From G963675935 sp963719005 (GTDB taxonomy: Bacteria > Planctomycetota > Planctomycetia > Pirellulales > Thermoguttaceae): a stretch of DNA of 64,000 bases. The position numbers and the translations under genes were made by a program. Location: assembly GCA_963719005.1 (NCBI GenBank), contig CAVRAR010000018.1, positions 248,001 to 312,000 of the forward strand, written 5' to 3'. The notes beneath the pieces were generated by a model. That model was not told the origin of the DNA and made no database searches. It saw nothing but the letters and a program-made list of their open reading frames with translations. Positions 55,498 to 64,000 of this stretch are shown piece after piece; position 1 is the stretch's first letter; each line of letters opens with the position of its first letter.

Positions 55498-56727
55498 CTA
55501 CACGACGATCGTCTGCGAATCGGGATGATCCAGGCAGAGGAGCATGGTGAGATAGTCGCGGAGATTGCGGGTCAAGAGAAAATGCTCGCGGATGAACTCG
55601 TGGCCGGTTTGGCCCATCCGCTGCCGCTTGTCGGCGTATCGCAGCAGATAGCGGATGCGGTAGGCCGCGCCGGCGGGGGAATACACCAGAAATCCCGTCT
55701 GATAGTCGTGGACTTGCAGGGTAATGCCGCCGCAGGCGCCGCCGATCACCGGCTTGCCCTTCCAAAGCGCCTCGGTAACGGTGAGTCCGAAACCTTCACG
55801 AAGCGACTTTTGCAGCACCACGGTCGCCGATCGCTGCAGGGCGTTGATGGTGCGATGCGAGTCGGGCGGAAGCATCAGCACCTTCACGTTCGCGTCGTCG
55901 CCGGCCCGATCGAGGACGTCGCGGAGCACCTCGGCCCCTTCGGGATCGTCGTCCGCCGGCCCGCCCGCCAACGCCAACTGCAAGCCGGGATAATACGGTT
56001 CGAGCAAGCGAAACGCCTCGATGACGCCCAACGGATCCTTGAACCGATCGAACCGCGAGACTTGCACCAAGAGCATCCGCTCGGGATCGATCCCCAGCCG
56101 CGCGATCGTTTCCAGCCGTTCGGCTTCGGGAATGGCGCAGTTCTTGTCCGACAGAGGGTCGATCGAAGGGGGGATCACGAACATCGGGCACGCCAGGGAG
56201 CGTGCAAACGCCGGCATCGAAAAAATCGCCGCGTCGTAGTGCGAAATCGCCGTCTCGAGGTGCTTCCAAATGGGCCGATTCGGCCGCGAGGCGTCGATGT
56301 GGCAGCGCCAGATCCAGCGGCCCACCCGACCCGGCGGCGTGAAATGCGGCAGGTAAACCGGTTGCGGATCGTGTACGAAGACGATGTCGGCCTCCAGGTT
56401 CAGCCGCTGCGCATTCTCTCGATTCACCTCGTAGTGCAGGTCGAAATCGCTCTTTCGCAGAGCGACCGGCAAGCCCTGCAAGCCGTTGTGAAACGCCTTG
56501 GTGACGCGGTAGAAGTCGGGCGGACCGGCGATCACTTCCCAGCGGGCGTCGATTCCCAACTCCTGCATCAGCGGCACCATCCAGCCGAGGATCTCGGCAA
56601 CTCCGCCGCCGGTCCGCGTCGAGTTGACGTGCACGATCCGCTTGCCCGCCAGGTGGTCGGCCAATCGGCGGAGCCGTTCCACCTCGTGATGGCCGACAAT
56701 CTCTTCGTAGCGGTCCAACAGCCTCAT
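55498..56727 (-). CDS. TreT-like GT4 glycosyltransferase (trehalose synthase type)
   Basis: This is a 409-residue protein. ATG 56727 overlaps the stop of the upstream gene (ATGA). The N-terminal Rossmann domain is RIVHVNSTRTGGGVAEILGW, then LGIDARWEVIAGPPDFYRVT, then IVFVHDPQPVYLPHF. The C-terminal domain has VQVSRFDRFKDPLGVIEAFR, ATVVLQKSLREGFGLTVTEA and WKGKPVIGGACGGI, the GT4 donor-binding block with the E-x7-E motif. TreT makes trehalose from NDP-glucose and glucose; glucosylglycerate-type products are an alternative. Its pairing with a DUF5752 gene and the divergent treZ-treY genes supports compatible-solute synthesis. Confidence 0.85.
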   Translation of the reverse strand: MRLLDRYEEIVGHHEVERLRRLADHLAGKRIVHVNSTRTGGGVAEILGWMVPLMQELGIDARWEVIAGPPDFYRVTKAFHNGLQGLPVALRKSDFDLHYEVNRENAQRLNLEADIVFVHDPQPVYLPHFTPPGRVGRWIWRCHIDASRPNRPIWKHLETAISHYDAAIFSMPAFARSLACPMFVIPPSIDPLSDKNCAIPEAERLETIARLGIDPERMLLVQVSRFDRFKDPLGVIEAFRLLEPYYPGLQLALAGGPADDDPEGAEVLRDVLDRAGDDANVKVLMLPPDSHRTINALQRSATVVLQKSLREGFGLTVTEALWKGKPVIGGACGGITLQVHDYQTGFLVYSPAGAAYRIRYLLRYADKRQRMGQTGHEFIREHFLLTRNLRDYLTMLLCLDHPDSQTIVV

Positions 56728-57403
56728 GGGACGCTCCTCGCGACTGGCGGAGCCTCGGCGATGTAATGCCGGAAGGTTTCCAGCAGCGTGTGCCGAAGCT
56801 GGCTCAAATTCAGCGGATAGAAGTCGATGCCGCGGAGCATCGCCACCAACGACGGTTCGGCGCCGGTCTGTTCCAGCCACATGGAGAAATCGTCCGATCG
56901 CCCTTCCATCCGCCGCCGCGCGTCGTGGACGTGGAAGAAGAGCGATCGCGGCGACATGCGTTCGATGGCCTCGACCAGCGCCGCCGGCGTGGTGACGCGT
57001 TCGCCCGTGTCGTAGGCGATCAAGCGGGACTCGATCAGGTGCAGCTCGAGGCCGGCGTGGCACCACGGCACGCGGTCGAGGCCCCACAACCGCTCCTCGA
57101 TCACGTTCGTCAGCGCCCCCGCAACGCGCCGGGGGCCGTGAGCCGGTAAGGATCGACCAGCGCCAGTTGTTCGCCGAGAACATTGTCCCTCAGCACTGTC
57201 CAGCACCAGCGGGCAAGATCGTTGGGGAACTCGTGCAATTCAAAATGATCTTCCAGCACGCAACGCATCATGTGGTGTTCGAGGACGGCGTCCGGCACGC
57301 TGCGGACCGCCTCCAACAGCTCGCGGAGGTTCGAGCAGGCCCTTCCCGTCGCGCGGCGAACCAGGCTGCAATCCATGACGCAAAAAGGCGCGGTTGTTTC
57401 CAT
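56724..57403 (-). CDS. DUF5752-family protein, frameshifted near 57120
   Basis: The gene starts at ATG 57403 with METTAPFCVMDCSLVRRATG, then LEHHMMRCVLEDHFELHEFP and RWCWTVLRDNVLGEQLALVD. Near 57110-57125, at a C5 run, one base appears missing. The next frame gives ALTNVIEERLWGLDRVPWCH, GLELHLIESRLIAYDTGERV and SPRSLFFHVHDARRRMEGRS to the stop at 56724, which overlaps the TreT-like start. The corrected length is about 226 residues. DUF5752 genes are found beside trehalose-type glycosyltransferases. The role is unknown, and the conserved His/Asp-rich segments could hold a metal. Confidence 0.72.
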
Positions 57404-57507
57404 GGCGGGCGTCTTCCTCCCTTGCCGAGATCGCTGTACCCGGCATAATTATACGTTATCGCAGACGGCAATAGCCGCTTCCGGCGGAGGAAGACGAGGG
57501 GATCGCC

Positions 57508-59556
57508 ATGCAGCGGGATTCGATTCATCTTCCGCAGGGCGCGTTGCGGCAATCCGACGGGGGCGTCGTCTGGCGGCTCTGGGCGCCGTCGTCCTCGGCG
57601 GTGTGGTTGGTCACTTGGTCTTCAGGAAAGCGGCGGGAAACCGCGATGGCCTCCGAAGGCGGCGGCTACTTCGTCCACCGCGAGCCGCACGCCGCCGAAG
57701 GGCTGCGATATCTCTACCGCCTGGCCGACGGGCGCGAGTATCCCGATCCGGCGTCCCGATGGCAGCCCGAAGGCGTGCATCGCCCCTCCGCCGTCTTCTT
57801 CCCCGATTCGTTCCCCTGGTCCGATGCCCAGTGGCGGGGAATCGCCCGCGAAGACCTCGTGATTTACGAATTGCACGTCGGCGTCTTCACCCCCGAGGGC
57901 AGCTTCGACGCCGCCGCGCCGCGCTTGCCCGCACTGGCGGACTTGGGCGTCACGGCGATCGAAATCATGCCGGTCTCTCAGTTTCCCGGCGAGCGCGGCT
58001 GGGGCTACGACGGCGTCTATCCCTTCGCCGCGCAAAACAGCTACGGCGGGCCGCGGGCGCTGCAACGACTGGTCGACGCCGCCCATCGCAACGGTTTGGC
58101 GGCGATTCTCGACGTGGTCTACAACCATCTCGGCCCGGAGGGAAACTACTTCGAGAAGTTCGGCCCCTATTTCACCGATCGCTACCACACTCCCTGGGGC
58201 AAAGCCGTGAACTACGACGGCGCCGACAGCGACGCCGTGCGGCAATTCGTCATCGACAATGCCTGCGCCTGGGTGCGCGACTTCCACCTCGACGGGCTTC
58301 GCCTTGACGCCGTGCAAACCATCTACGATTTCAGCCCGCGCCACATCCTCGCCGACGTGCAGGCCGCCGTGCAGCAGCATGCCGCCCAGGGGGACTGTCC
58401 CAATTTTCGCGGGCACCGCGGCGAAGCCGTAGTCGACGAAAATGGGACTGTCCCCTTCGACGCCGGCGCCCGTGTGAATCGCCCCGTCCACGTGATCGCG
58501 GAGACCGATCAGAACGACGTTCGGCTCGTCGCCGCGCCGGAACAGGGCGGATATGGACTCGATGGCGTTTGGAGCGATGAGTTTCACCACAGCGTCCATT
58601 CGCTCCTGACCGGCCAACGCGACGGCTACTACCTGGATTTTGGATCGCCCGAACACGTGGCCAAGGCCCTGAATGACGTGTTCGTCTACGACGGCTGCTA
58701 CAGCCCCTATCGCCGCCGCCGCCACGGCACGCGCGCCGCCGCGATCGATCGCAGCCGGTTCGTCGTCTGCATCCAGAACCACGATCAGATCGGCAATCGC
58801 GCCCGCGGAGAGCGTTTGGGCTCGCTGGTTCCTCCCGCGGCGCAACGGCTGGCGTGCGGCTTGCTCCTGCTTTCGCCGTGCGTGCCGTTGTTGTTCATGG
58901 GCGAGGAATATGGCGAGCGAAACCCCTTTCCGTTCTTCTGCTCGTTCGACGACCCTGCCATCGTCGAAGCGGTGCGGCGCGGCCGGCGCGAGGAATTCGC
59001 CGCGCTCGCGTTCAAGTGGGGAGTGGAGATTCCCGATCCGCAGAGCCCGGAGACCTTCGCCGCAGCCAAGTTGGCTTGGTCGTGGCCGGCGGGCTCGCCG
59101 CAGGCGCAACTTCGACGGCTCTATCAAGACCTTCTAGCCGCCCGCCGTCGTTGGCCGGCGCTTCGCGATCGCCGACAAACCGACGCTCGGGTGTTGTATG
59201 CTTCAAACGCGGAGAAGCAGGATTCGCCGCTGCTGCTGCTCGGTCGTGGCGGCGACGGCGGCGTGCTGGCCGTGGCCAATCTCACGGCGAAACCGGTGCC
59301 GACGGCCGCGGTGGAACTCGGCGACCGGCAACCCATCTTGAGCACCGAGGAGGTGAAATACGGCGGGACCCGCGCTTCTCTTCCCTCTCCCTTTGGGAGA
59401 GGGGCAGGGGGTGAGGGCAGCGGCGGCGGAAGATGCAATTCCCGTCAAGAGCCGTTCTCTGCCGACGCACCTCGCCCTCACCCTCTCCCAAAGGGAGAGG
59501 CAACTTTGTTGCCCTACGAATTGCTGATCTTCAACGCCAGCGGAGGACGACCGTGA
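57508..59556 (+). CDS. treZ: Malto-oligosyltrehalose trehalohydrolase (TreZ, GH13) with two in-frame palindromes
   Basis: This is a 682-residue protein from ATG 57508. The N-terminal beta domain (WRLWAPSSSAVWLVTW) precedes the GH13 barrel: VIYELHVGVFTPEGSFDAAA, DVVYNHLGPEGNYFEKFGPY, FHLDGLRLDAVQTIYDF (nucleophile Asp, about 267), PVHVIAETDQND (acid/base Glu, about 331) and CIQNHDQIGNRARG (third acid, about 425). It cleaves trehalose from maltooligosyl-trehalose in the cytoplasm. Residues about 294-317 come from the palindrome at 58388-58457, and about 626-665 from that at 59383-59500; the family normally has neither insert. The stop overlaps the GTG start of treY (GTGA), so the two are coupled. 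The divergent promoter space is 57404-57507. Confidence 0.93.
   Translation: MQRDSIHLPQGALRQSDGGVVWRLWAPSSSAVWLVTWSSGKRRETAMASEGGGYFVHREPHAAEGLRYLYRLADGREYPDPASRWQPEGVHRPSAVFFPDSFPWSDAQWRGIAREDLVIYELHVGVFTPEGSFDAAAPRLPALADLGVTAIEIMPVSQFPGERGWGYDGVYPFAAQNSYGGPRALQRLVDAAHRNGLAAILDVVYNHLGPEGNYFEKFGPYFTDRYHTPWGKAVNYDGADSDAVRQFVIDNACAWVRDFHLDGLRLDAVQTIYDFSPRHILADVQAAVQQHAAQGDCPNFRGHRGEAVVDENGTVPFDAGARVNRPVHVIAETDQNDVRLVAAPEQGGYGLDGVWSDEFHHSVHSLLTGQRDGYYLDFGSPEHVAKALNDVFVYDGCYSPYRRRRHGTRAAAIDRSRFVVCIQNHDQIGNRARGERLGSLVPPAAQRLACGLLLLSPCVPLLFMGEEYGERNPFPFFCSFDDPAIVEAVRRGRREEFAALAFKWGVEIPDPQSPETFAAAKLAWSWPAGSPQAQLRRLYQDLLAARRRWPALRDRRQTDARVLYASNAEKQDSPLLLLGRGGDGGVLAVANLTAKPVPTAAVELGDRQPILSTEEVKYGGTRASLPSPFGRGAGGEGSGGGRCNSRQEPFSADAPRPHPLPKGEATLLPYELLIFNASGGRP
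58388..58457. repeat. GDxPxF-type palindrome inside treZ (long-loop form)
   Basis: Arms 58388-58409 and 58437-58457 carry the same GGGGACTGTCCC and ATTTTCG blocks as the elements at 11535 and 42638, but the loop is 27 bases. It is translated as GDCPNF...ENGTVPF between barrel strands, just before the acid/base Glu segment. Confidence 0.87.
59383..59500. repeat. Palindromic repeat in the 3' part of treZ
   Basis: The left half has the hairpin CCTCTCCC-TTT-GGGAGAGG followed by GGTGAGGGC. The right half is its complement (GCCCTCACC...GGGAGAGG) with eight bases missing, and about 55 bases lie between. It is translated as SPFGRGAGGEG...PHPLPKGE, a peptide pattern often produced when this repeat type enters reading frames. 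Confidence 0.88.
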
Positions 59557-60503
59557 GCGACGATGTCGGTTCCTGGGCGGAATGGATTGCTCGAGTGGTC
59601 GCGGAGACGGCCTGCGATCGTCTCTGCCGCCCCACGTCGACCTACCGCATTCAGTTCCAGCGCGAAAGGATGACGTTCCGCGATGCGGCCGGCATCGTTC
59701 CCTACTTGGCCGATCTCGGCGTGAGCCATCTCTATGCCTCTCCCTGCCAGAAAGTCCGCTCGGGAAGCACGCACGGCTACGCGATCGTCGATTACGGGCA
59801 ATTGGATCCCGGCTTGGGCGACGCGCACGACTATCGGGCGATGATCGAAGCCTTGCACGACAACGCGATGGGCCAAGTCCTCGACACGGTGTCGAACCAC
59901 ATGAGCGCGGCGCCCGCCGAAAACCTGTGGTGGAACGACGTGCTGGAGAACGGCCCCGCTTCACCCCATGCGGCTTTCTTCGACATCGACTGGCGGCCCA
60001 TCAAGGATGAACTGCAAGATCGAGTCCTCTTGCCAATCCTCGGCGGCCAATACGGCCAGGTTCTCGAATCGGGCGACCTGAAGCTCGAATACCGAGACGG
60101 GGCGTTCTTCCTGCGGTACTACCAGTCGCTCCTGCCCATCGACCCGCGGACGTACCGAGCCGTTCTGACGCAGGGGCTGGACGCGTTGAAGGAGAATACC
60201 CCGGCCGACTCCGAAGAGCTGCGCGAACTGGAGAGCATCATCACGGCCCTCGAGCATCTTCCCGAACGCACCGTCACCGAGCCCGCCGCCGTGTCCGAGC
60301 GACAGCGGGAGAAAGAGGTGATAAAGGGCCGGCTCCGCGCGCTGGTCGATCGTGCCCCGACCGTCGCCGCGAACATTCGCCGCAGCGTGCTGGAATTCAA
60401 CGGGACGCCTGGAGACCCGCACAGTTACGACAACCTCGACAAGCTGCTGGACGCCCAGGTCTACCGGCTTTCGCACTGGAAGGCCGCCGACGACGAGATC
60501 AAT

Positions 60504-62098
60504 TGTCTTGAACCAATTGGAAATGGAAATTCTCGGTCGCCTGGGTTAGAATCTTCCCCCAGACGAGGAGAATTTCATGAGTGGACAACGACGACATTTC
60601 GGCACGGACCAGAAGGCTGCCATTCTCAAGAGGTATCTGGTCGATAAAGTGCCCATCTCGGACCTCTGCGACGAGTACGGGATCAAGCCGAACCAAATCT
60701 ACGCCTGGCAGAAAATCCTGTTCGACAACGCGCCGGCCGCCTTTCACCCGGTCGCCAAACGCGAGGCCAGGAGGCTTTCCGCCCAGGAGGAGGAAGTCGC
60801 CCGACTGCGGGCCAAGCTCGTTCAGAAGAACGAGGTCATCTCCGAACTGATGGAGGAGAACGTCCGCGCAAAAAAAAATGGGGAACTCTAAACGGACGTT
60901 GGGTTTCCCACGACACTCGCGATGAAGTGGTCGATTACGTGCGCCGTTGGAACGAGCGCACGGAGATTCCCGCCAGAAAGTTCGTGGCTTGGCTGGGCAT
61001 TGGCCAGAGCAAGTTCCACGACTGGAAGGATCGCTACGGCAAGCGGAACGAACACAACGGCTGGGTGCCGCGCGACTGGTGGCTCGAAGATTGGGAGAAG
61101 CAGGCCATCATCCGCTTCTCCTTCGAGTATCCACTGGAAGGCTACCGGCGTTTGGCGTTCATGATGCTCGACCGCGACGTGGTGGCCGTCAGTCCCAGCA
61201 GCGTCTATCGCGTATTGAAGGCGGCGGGCCGCATCGGGCGCTCGACGAACAAGCCGTCGAAGAAAGGCACGGGCTTCCAACAGCCGCAAAAACCCCATGA
61301 ACACTGGCATATCGACATCAGCTACCTCAACATCCACGGCACGTTTTACTACCTGACGACGATCCTCGACGGCTACAGCCGCTACACCGTGCATTGGGAG
61401 ATTCGCCGCTCGATGACCGAGCAAGATGAACTGACGATCCTGCAACGCGCGCGGGAGAAGTTCCCCAAGGAGACGCCGCGGATCATCAGCGACAATGGGT
61501 CGCAGTTTTTGGCGAAGGACTTCAAAGAGTTCATTCGCATCTGCGGGATGACGCACGTGCGCACCAGCCCGTACTATCCGCAGAGCAACGGCAAACTGGA
61601 GCGATTTCACGGGAGCATCAAGGGCGAGTGCCTGCGGCCGGGCACGCCGATCTCGCTGGAGGATGCCATCCGCATTGTGGCTCGTTACGTGGAGCACTAC
61701 AACGAGGTGCGATTGCACAGCGCGATTGGCTATGTGGCGCCGGCGGACAAATTGGCGGGCCGTGAGGCGGAGATCTTCGCAGCCCGCGATCGCAAACTGA
61801 CGGAGGCCCGCGAGCGTAGAAAGGAGCAGCGAGAGGCGGCCCGTTTGCGGACGGTTGCCTGATCGAAAGAAGGACGTTACGATGAGAGACGACCTGGGCG
61901 GAGGATAGGGCTCCGGTGGGAACCGACCCGAGCGCCGCCCCAGGGGTTGTGAGCGAGGTCCGGGCGGTGGTTCTGCTGCCGCCCACCTCCCTCGCTTACA
62001 ACACCAAAGCGAAAAATCCAAGCACTACCAACCAACTTCAACACCCGGACGATCCTAGCAAGCCAATCGAAGTTTCCATTTCACGCTGAACCAAGACA
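60504..62098 (+). mobile_element. IS3-type element, copy 3 (1595 bp) in treY
   Basis: It has the same ends as copies 1 and 2. The target duplication CAAT is at 60500-60503 and 62099-62102. It is one base shorter because of a change in an A-run at 60870-60878. Confidence 0.94.
60577..61862 (+). pseudogene. IS3-family transposase, frame split at an A9 run (copy 3)
   Basis: The first part (ATG 60577, helix-turn-helix and coiled coil) stops at 60891 after ENVRAKKNGEL. The integrase part runs in another frame up to 61862 and is identical in its DDE motifs to the other copies. Where copies 1 and 2 have A5 followed by GAGAA, this copy has nine A (60870-60878), two G to A changes and one base lost. 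The result mimics the OrfA/OrfB split normal for IS3 elements. Whether slippage on nine A still makes the fused protein is open. Confidence 0.85.
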
Positions 62099-62356
62099 CA
62101 ATTACCGCCGCTTTTTCGACATCAACGAGTTGGCGGCCGTCTGCATGGAGTCGCCCGAGGTCTTCGCGGAAAGCCACGGCCTGGTGTTCGAGCTGCTGGC
62201 CCGCGGCGACGTCGATGGCCTGCGGGTCGATCACATCGACGGCCTGTACGAGCCGGCGGAATACCTGCGGCGATTGCAGAAGGAATACCTGGTGGCGCTG
62301 GGCAAGGCCGCGCACCGGCAGTGCATGACTGCTCAGGGCGGCAGCGCCACATCGCT

Positions 62357-62431
62357 GAACGCCCCACGACTGTGGTCGTGGGGTGGAATCGCGGCGCCGC
62401 TCACCCCGGCGACCGCAATCGCGGGGCGTTC
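62357..62431. repeat. Palindromic insert inside treY
   Basis: An inner hairpin CCCCACGAC-TGTG-GTCGTGGGG lies at 62362-62383. An outer pair GAACGCCCC (62357-62365) and GGGGCGTTC (62423-62431) encloses it. It is translated within a stretch of about 70 residues that interrupts the usual TreY sequence. Confidence 0.6.
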
Positions 62432-64000
62432 CAATGACATGTCGTTTCCCCCTGCCCCAAACGAAAGTCCGCCCCCCTGGGACGAAATCGAGCCGAGGTT
62501 TCTATCGCGAATGACGGCGACCGCCTGTGCCGATCGCGCCACGCTTCCGCTTTACGTGGTGGTCGAAAAAATCCTCGCTGCCGAGGAGAGCCTGCCTGCC
62601 GAGTGGATGGCGGCGGGCACGACGGGCTACGATTTCCTCGGCTCCGTGAACGGATTGTTCGTCGATCCCGCGGGACTCGGCGAATTGGCCCACGTCTACG
62701 GCCGCTTCATCGACCAACACCTCGAATTCCGCGAGGTGGCGCACCAATCGAAGCTGCTGATCTTCCGCACGGCGATGTCCAGCGATTTGCAGTTGTTGGC
62801 GCACCGGCTCAATCGCATTTCCGAGCGGCATCGCCGCTCGCGCGATTTCACCCTCAACGCCTTGCGGACGGCGCTCCGCGAAATCCTGGCCTGCTTCCCG
62901 ATCTACCGCACCTACATTCACCGCGGCGACGTCTCCGAGCGAGACCGGCAAATCCTCTGCCGGGCGGTGGCGCAGGCGAAGCGCCGCAACCCCACGATCG
63001 ACGCCGCGGTGTTCGACTTCATTCGCGACGTGCTGCTGCTGGAGGCTCCGCCCGACCCGGACGAGGCCGGCCGCCACGAGCGCGATTTGTTCGTGGGACG
63101 TTTCCAGCAGGTCACCAGCCCCGTGATGGCCAAGGGGATCGAGGACACGGCCTTCTACCGTTATTTCCCGCTGGCGTCGCTGAATGAGGTGGGCAGCGAT
63201 CCTTCGCGCGGCGCCGCTTCGCTTGCCGAGTTTCATCGTCACAATCGCGTTCGGCAAACCGACTGGCCGCAGTCGCTCACTTGCAGCAGCACGCACGACA
63301 CCAAGCGCAGCGAGGACGCCCGCGCGGATCAACGTCCTCTCTGAAATCCCGCACCTGTGGCGCAAGGCGGTCGATCGCTGGGCCCGCGTCAACCGCCGGC
63401 ATCGCCGCGAAGTGGACGGCCAACCGGCCCCGAGCCGCAACGACGAGTATCTTTTCTATCAGAATCTCGTCGGCATCTGGCCGCCGGCGATCGCCGACGC
63501 CAAGGAGCTTGCCCGGCTGACGGCCCGGATGATCGCCTACATGGAGAAGGCCACGCACGAGGCGAAAGTCCACACCAGTTGGATCAATCCCGATCCGGAA
63601 TACGACGCGGCGGTTCACCAGTTCGTGGCCGCCGTGCTCGCCGACCATGCGAAGAACCGCTTTCTCGCCGATTTCCGCCAGTTTCACGAGCAGATCGTGA
63701 ACTGGGGCCTCTACAATGCCCTGTCGCAGCTCCTCTTGAAACTGACCTCGCCGGGCGTGCCCGACGTCTATCAAGGCCAGGAGCTATGGGATTTCAGCCT
63801 CGTCGATCCCGACAGCCGCCGGCCGGTCGACTTCGTCGCGCGGCGAAAAATGCTCGCGCGGCTGCGAAAAGACGTCGGCCGCGACGATCGCTCGCTGCTT
63901 TCGCTTGCCGGCGGCCTCGCCCGAAACCCCCGCGATCCGCGGCTGAAGCTCTTCGTCACCTGGCGGGCGCTCCAATCTCGCCGGCAGCACGGCGATCTGT

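Larger units (their letters stand above)
59553..64000 (+). pseudogene. treY: Malto-oligosyltrehalose synthase (TreY), broken by an IS3-type element and a frameshift; 3' end beyond window
   Basis: GTG 59553 overlaps the treZ stop. The GH13 barrel begins STYRIQFQRERMTFRDAAGI, LGVSHLYASPCQKVRSGSTH, GYAIVDYGQLDP. At 60503 the element 60504-62098 interrupts; deleting it and one CAAT gives DDEIN joined to YRRFFDINELAAVC, a core TreY motif, in the same frame. Then come VDGLRVDHIDGLYEPAEYLR (nucleophile Asp) and LYVVVEKILAAEESLPAEW (Glu). Between them about 70 extra residues (near 62330-62540) include a palindrome. At about 63325 a base is missing after THDTKRSEDARA; the next frame gives RINVLSEIPHLWRKAVDRWA and continues to the edge. 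TreY converts maltodextrin ends to trehalosyl ends for TreZ. As it stands the pathway is interrupted. Confidence 0.88.

Noticed and set aside
57622..59127. Open frame of 501 codons opposite treZ
   Set aside because: All GH13 motifs are on the plus strand; the minus-strand frame is a codon-bias shadow.

Overview
Organism and quality. The window is high-GC bacterial DNA that reads as a member of the Planctomycetota (Pirellulales-like), judged from gene content only: PEP-CTERM proteins, Ser/Thr kinases with a C-terminal transmembrane anchor, FHA proteins, an ECF sigma factor of the planctomycete type, a DUF3592 protein, a secreted Pro/Tyr-rich protein, ExbB/ExbD clusters and NPCBM-type glycan-active proteins. 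About ten otherwise well conserved genes are broken by a single-base frameshift. This suggests either uncorrected consensus errors or widespread decay, so each such gene is annotated as one locus with its frameshift noted.

Layout. 1-18 kb is a carbohydrate-use region. A rightward set (GH130/GH43-like protein, fucose-isomerase-like protein, UroD-like protein) converges on a leftward set (GH51 arabinofuranosidase, a large NPCBM protein, GH38 mannosidase, a second UroD-like protein). 18-28 kb holds an RluA-type pseudouridine synthase, a DegT aminotransferase and a zone of insertion sequences around a disrupted NTF2-like gene, a truncated spermidine-synthase-like gene and a PEP-CTERM phosphatase. 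28-39 kb is a signalling island: coiled-coil protein, zinc-ribbon/HEPN-like protein joined to a WD40 remnant, TPR-kinase, FHA-trypsin protease, membrane kinase and an integrase remnant. 39-45 kb has a PEP-CTERM protein, initiator tRNA-Met and an ExbB-ExbD-ExbD operon ending in an alpha/alpha-toroid protein with a TonB-like membrane anchor. 46-55 kb has LysR plus a corrinoid-activator-like ferredoxin/ASKHA protein, tRNA-Glu, csrA, a DUF47-Pit phosphate operon, FHA, DUF3592 and an ECF sigma factor. 55-64 kb is a trehalose locus (TreT-like plus DUF5752 diverging from treZ-treY), with treY broken by an insertion sequence.

Mobile DNA. Seven complete insertion sequences of four types total about 9.2 kb (14 percent of the window). 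Target duplications are visible for six. In three cases (NPCBM gene, NTF2-like gene, treY) removing the element and one target copy restores an exact reading frame.

Most notable. (1) At least fourteen nested palindromes, most with arms of 19-31 bp that usually contain hairpins themselves, are scattered through the window. Seven lie in frame inside six protein genes. (2) The ExbB/ExbD operon ends with a protein whose membrane segment carries the TonB-style Ser-x3-His spacing but whose periplasmic part is a squalene-cyclase-like repeat domain.
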